Shown one piece after another: positions 62,149 through 64,000 of a DNA stretch of 64,000 nucleotides. The notes under the pieces were generated by a model. The model worked only from the letters and a program-made list of their open reading frames with translations, was not told the origin of the DNA and made no database searches. This DNA is from Treponema sp. (lineage in GTDB: Bacteria; Spirochaetota; Spirochaetia; Treponematales; Treponemataceae): NCBI GenBank assembly GCA_024682655.1, contig JAIKYZ010000105.1:19650-83649 (forward strand), read 5' to 3'. Position numbers and translations under genes: made by a program. How positions within the stretch are numbered: the stretch's first letter is position 1; every line of letters starts with the position of its first letter.

Positions 62149-62170
62149 CTTTCAATCCTGTTATATTAAT

Positions 62171-62815
62171 TTATTTTGATTCAATCAGTTTTTGAGGGAA
62201 AATCAAATAAACTGATTTATTACTAGAAATATATACATCTTTATAATAAACAGCTTCCGGGTTATCGAATAATAATTGTTCAAAAGAACTATCACCTTTT
62301 TCTAAATCTGAAGAAAAAAGTAAAACATCATTATCGTCAAAAGCTGCTACATTTTTCCTAAAGGATTTTTTACTAACATAAGATTCTAATTCTTCATTTT
62401 TAAGATCATATAAAGAAGAATCATAGTTTAGATTAAAATTCATAGAATAAGTCTCTTCGTCAAAAGTTGTAAAGGTAACCTGATACAATCCCTTAGGAAA
62501 AGCTTCATTAGCAGGCATAGCCATATTATTAGATCCTACATAAAATTTCTTATTTTCCTGAATCTTTATCAAATCTGTCAGATACCAGCTTAAATTACTA
62601 CTTAAAGATTTTACTTCAATTTCCTGAATACGCTGGGGATTTGTTTCAGTTTGCCCAAAATAGGACAATCTTACAAGTGGCTGGGAATCATCTTCAAAAT
62701 AATTAAATAATAAAGCAGCATAGCCCGCTCTCATTTCAGGCGTAGTTTGACTACAAGAGAGAAAAAGAGATAAGAAAAGAGGCAAAATTAATAAAATTAA
62801 AGAAGATCTACGCAT
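62171..62815 (-). CDS. Predicted lipoprotein of unknown function
   Basis: This 214-aa protein has a hydrophobic signal and lipobox (LPLFLSLFLSCS). The mature part begins QTTPEMRAGYAALLFNYFED and contains strand-rich stretches (GLYQVTFTTFDEETYSMNFNL). No known domain is recognised. Its start is 1 bp after the stop of the 387-aa gene, so the two are coupled; it is followed by trmB at 22 bp. It probably faces the periplasm. Confidence 0.75.
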   Translation of the reverse strand: MRRSSLILLILPLFLSLFLSCSQTTPEMRAGYAALLFNYFEDDSQPLVRLSYFGQTETNPQRIQEIEVKSLSSNLSWYLTDLIKIQENKKFYVGSNNMAMPANEAFPKGLYQVTFTTFDEETYSMNFNLNYDSSLYDLKNEELESYVSKKSFRKNVAAFDDNDVLLFSSDLEKGDSSFEQLLFDNPEAVYYKDVYISSNKSVYLIFPQKLIESK

Positions 62816-62816
62816 A

Positions 62817-63980
62817 TTAGAAGTTGAAATTCAAGTTGATAACGGTAAGATCACTTGCCGAGAACTGGTTTACAATAGATTCAAACTTAACATTTACTTT
62901 TTTACAAGCATCATCAAGATAAGAAAGATAATACAAACCTAAGTCAGTTCCTTCCTGACCATCTGGCAATTCTCTATAGAAATCAATCAAAGATTTTTTG
63001 TTGTTATTAGCATTTTTAGCTGTTTCAATATTTTCCTTAACTTCCTGGAATTCATCATCTTTATTGTAAAGGGTAATAGAAAGACTTCCCTGTTTACCAA
63101 TAGATTTTGAACCACCGCCTAATTTCCAGGAAAGGAATACCAATTCGTGTTTTCTCTGTAATTCTTTTACAATTTTAGCCCTAACTTCAGGGTCAAAAAT
63201 CAAGGCATCAATATCATCTGCAGAACCATACATATTTCTGGCTTCTTTTCTGATATTGGTGTTTTCGTTGTTCAAAGCCAATTCCATTACCATTACAGAA
63301 ATATATTCTGCAACTTTTGATTTTTCCATATAAGAATTCAAAAGATTTCTGATGGCAATAAACATTTCGTTGGCACCTTCTTTTTTGTAGAAGGAAGTAA
63401 TGATATACCAGCTCATTAAACTAAGTCTGTTTAAGAATTTTTCTGTCATTAAAAGGTAAATATTCTTTTCTTCAGAAGAATATTCAGGATTACTCATAAT
63501 TGCCTGCCAAACAGGATCAAGAATAATCTTTCTTGTAGTTTGAATTACATTTTCTTTTGTACTTAAAGAAGATCTCAACTGTCTATCGCTGATTTGAGTT
63601 CTTTCGTCAATTAATTTTGAAGGATTTGCGCGGTTATGTTTTCTTACACATTCACATTCAATTAAAGCGGCATAAACATCACGGTCAAACTTTTTATACA
63701 AAAGTGAATAAACTATAACCTTTGAAAGGTCCATAACTTCCTGTCTGGAAGAAACAAATTCAGACATGGAAATTTCGATTTTGGAAATGTAATCCAGAAG
63801 AATCATGCTTTGAATAGATTGTGGTGAAAATTTATTCAAGGAAATGCCGTATTCTTCGACATTGTCAGCGAGACGGAATCTTAATAATTTTTTGTTGTGA
63901 CTAATAAAGTTTGAAGTACCGTCTTCTGTAAGCACTATTTTTAAGGGTAATTCAAGAATAAATTTCTTATCAGTTGCCAT
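62817..63980 (-). CDS. Conserved hypothetical protein, 387 aa, possible degenerate GHKL ATPase-like fold
   Basis: I do not recognise a named family. There is no signal peptide. An alpha-helical first half (residues 40-230) is followed by a second half that loosely resembles a histidine-kinase-type ATPase domain: an N-box-like VMVMELALNNENTNIRKEA, then a beta pair SLSITLYNKDD, a G-box-like TDLGLYYLSYLDDACKKVNVK, and a closing strand TVINLNFNF. Canonical catalytic residues are not clearly kept. SD AAGGA precedes ATG 63980. It is coupled to the lipoprotein gene. Confidence 0.7.
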   Translation of the reverse strand: MATDKKFILELPLKIVLTEDGTSNFISHNKKLLRFRLADNVEEYGISLNKFSPQSIQSMILLDYISKIEISMSEFVSSRQEVMDLSKVIVYSLLYKKFDRDVYAALIECECVRKHNRANPSKLIDERTQISDRQLRSSLSTKENVIQTTRKIILDPVWQAIMSNPEYSSEEKNIYLLMTEKFLNRLSLMSWYIITSFYKKEGANEMFIAIRNLLNSYMEKSKVAEYISVMVMELALNNENTNIRKEARNMYGSADDIDALIFDPEVRAKIVKELQRKHELVFLSWKLGGGSKSIGKQGSLSITLYNKDDEFQEVKENIETAKNANNNKKSLIDFYRELPDGQEGTDLGLYYLSYLDDACKKVNVKFESIVNQFSASDLTVINLNFNF

Positions 63981-64000
63981 GTATTCCTTCTCAAAGCACT

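Overview
The window looks like core chromosome of a spirochaete of the genus Treponema, probably a gut or rumen type. The evidence is AT-rich DNA with strong SD sites mixed with SD-less starts, a sigma-54/sigma-70 arrangement, treponemal-type hypothetical proteins and lipoproteins, small outer-membrane barrels, and a full arginine and glycogen gene set. The genus is inferred from protein character, not from an rRNA gene; none is present. I see no tRNA, rRNA, CRISPR array, prophage or complete IS element.

Layout. 1-8.3 kb: guaA (cut by the window edge), a YihY-type membrane protein fused to a cyclic-nucleotide-binding-like domain, asnS, a MATE exporter, a PlsC-type acyltransferase and a GltS-like carrier. 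8.3-9.4 kb: a sigma-70-family factor behind a textbook sigma-54 promoter. 9.4-16.9 kb: recG, yggT and dnaE in one minus-strand run, then an esterase. 17-18.9 kb: gltX, whose 3' end is duplicated around a 67-bp hairpin-rich insert. 18.9-21.4 kb: a DUF1295 membrane protein, a low-molecular-weight phosphatase and a cytoplasmic GH5 glycosidase. 21.4-25.4 kb: arginine synthesis (argB, argJ, argC) with a NodB deacetylase in between. 25.5-31.4 kb: a hypothetical protein, a lipoprotein, a barrel protein, ychF, a TSCPD protein, era and a ComFB-domain protein, with two intergenic repeat elements. 31.5-36.3 kb: glycogen breakdown (glgX, glgP). 36.4-38.7 kb: an amino-acid ABC importer. 38.8-42.8 kb: groES and a TAXI-type TRAP transporter. 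43-45 kb: a LemA/TPM envelope cluster. 45.2-52 kb: adk, yfcE, yhcC, tsaD, a YibQ-type protein, thrH, a barrel protein and purN. 52-59.4 kb: an S1 protein, araD, recO, a pyrimidine phosphorylase, recJ and an M23 peptidase. 59.4-64 kb: ligA, trmB, a lipoprotein and a 387-aa conserved protein.

Most notable points. (1) The solute-binding protein of the amino-acid importer is circularly permuted: its lobe-2 half comes first and the canonical N-terminal half comes last. (2) Paired ArgR-type operators with about 21-22 bp periodicity lie in front of both argJ and this binding protein, which suggests one arginine regulon and an arginine-type substrate. (3) A perfect sigma-54 promoter precedes the sigma-70-family gene. 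(4) The gltX 3' end is present twice, the copies differ only at synonymous sites within the coding part, and the gene carries a stretch of foreign-looking codon use. (5) A nested inverted-repeat element can form two hairpins with fully complementary 11-nt loops. (6) Several genes lack an SD and have a -10 hexamer 6-9 nt before the ATG, which suggests leaderless mRNAs.

Functionally the window joins translation and replication/repair housekeeping, nucleotide metabolism, glycogen use and nutrient import. Only the gltX end and a few intergenic repeats look like mobile or horizontally acquired DNA.
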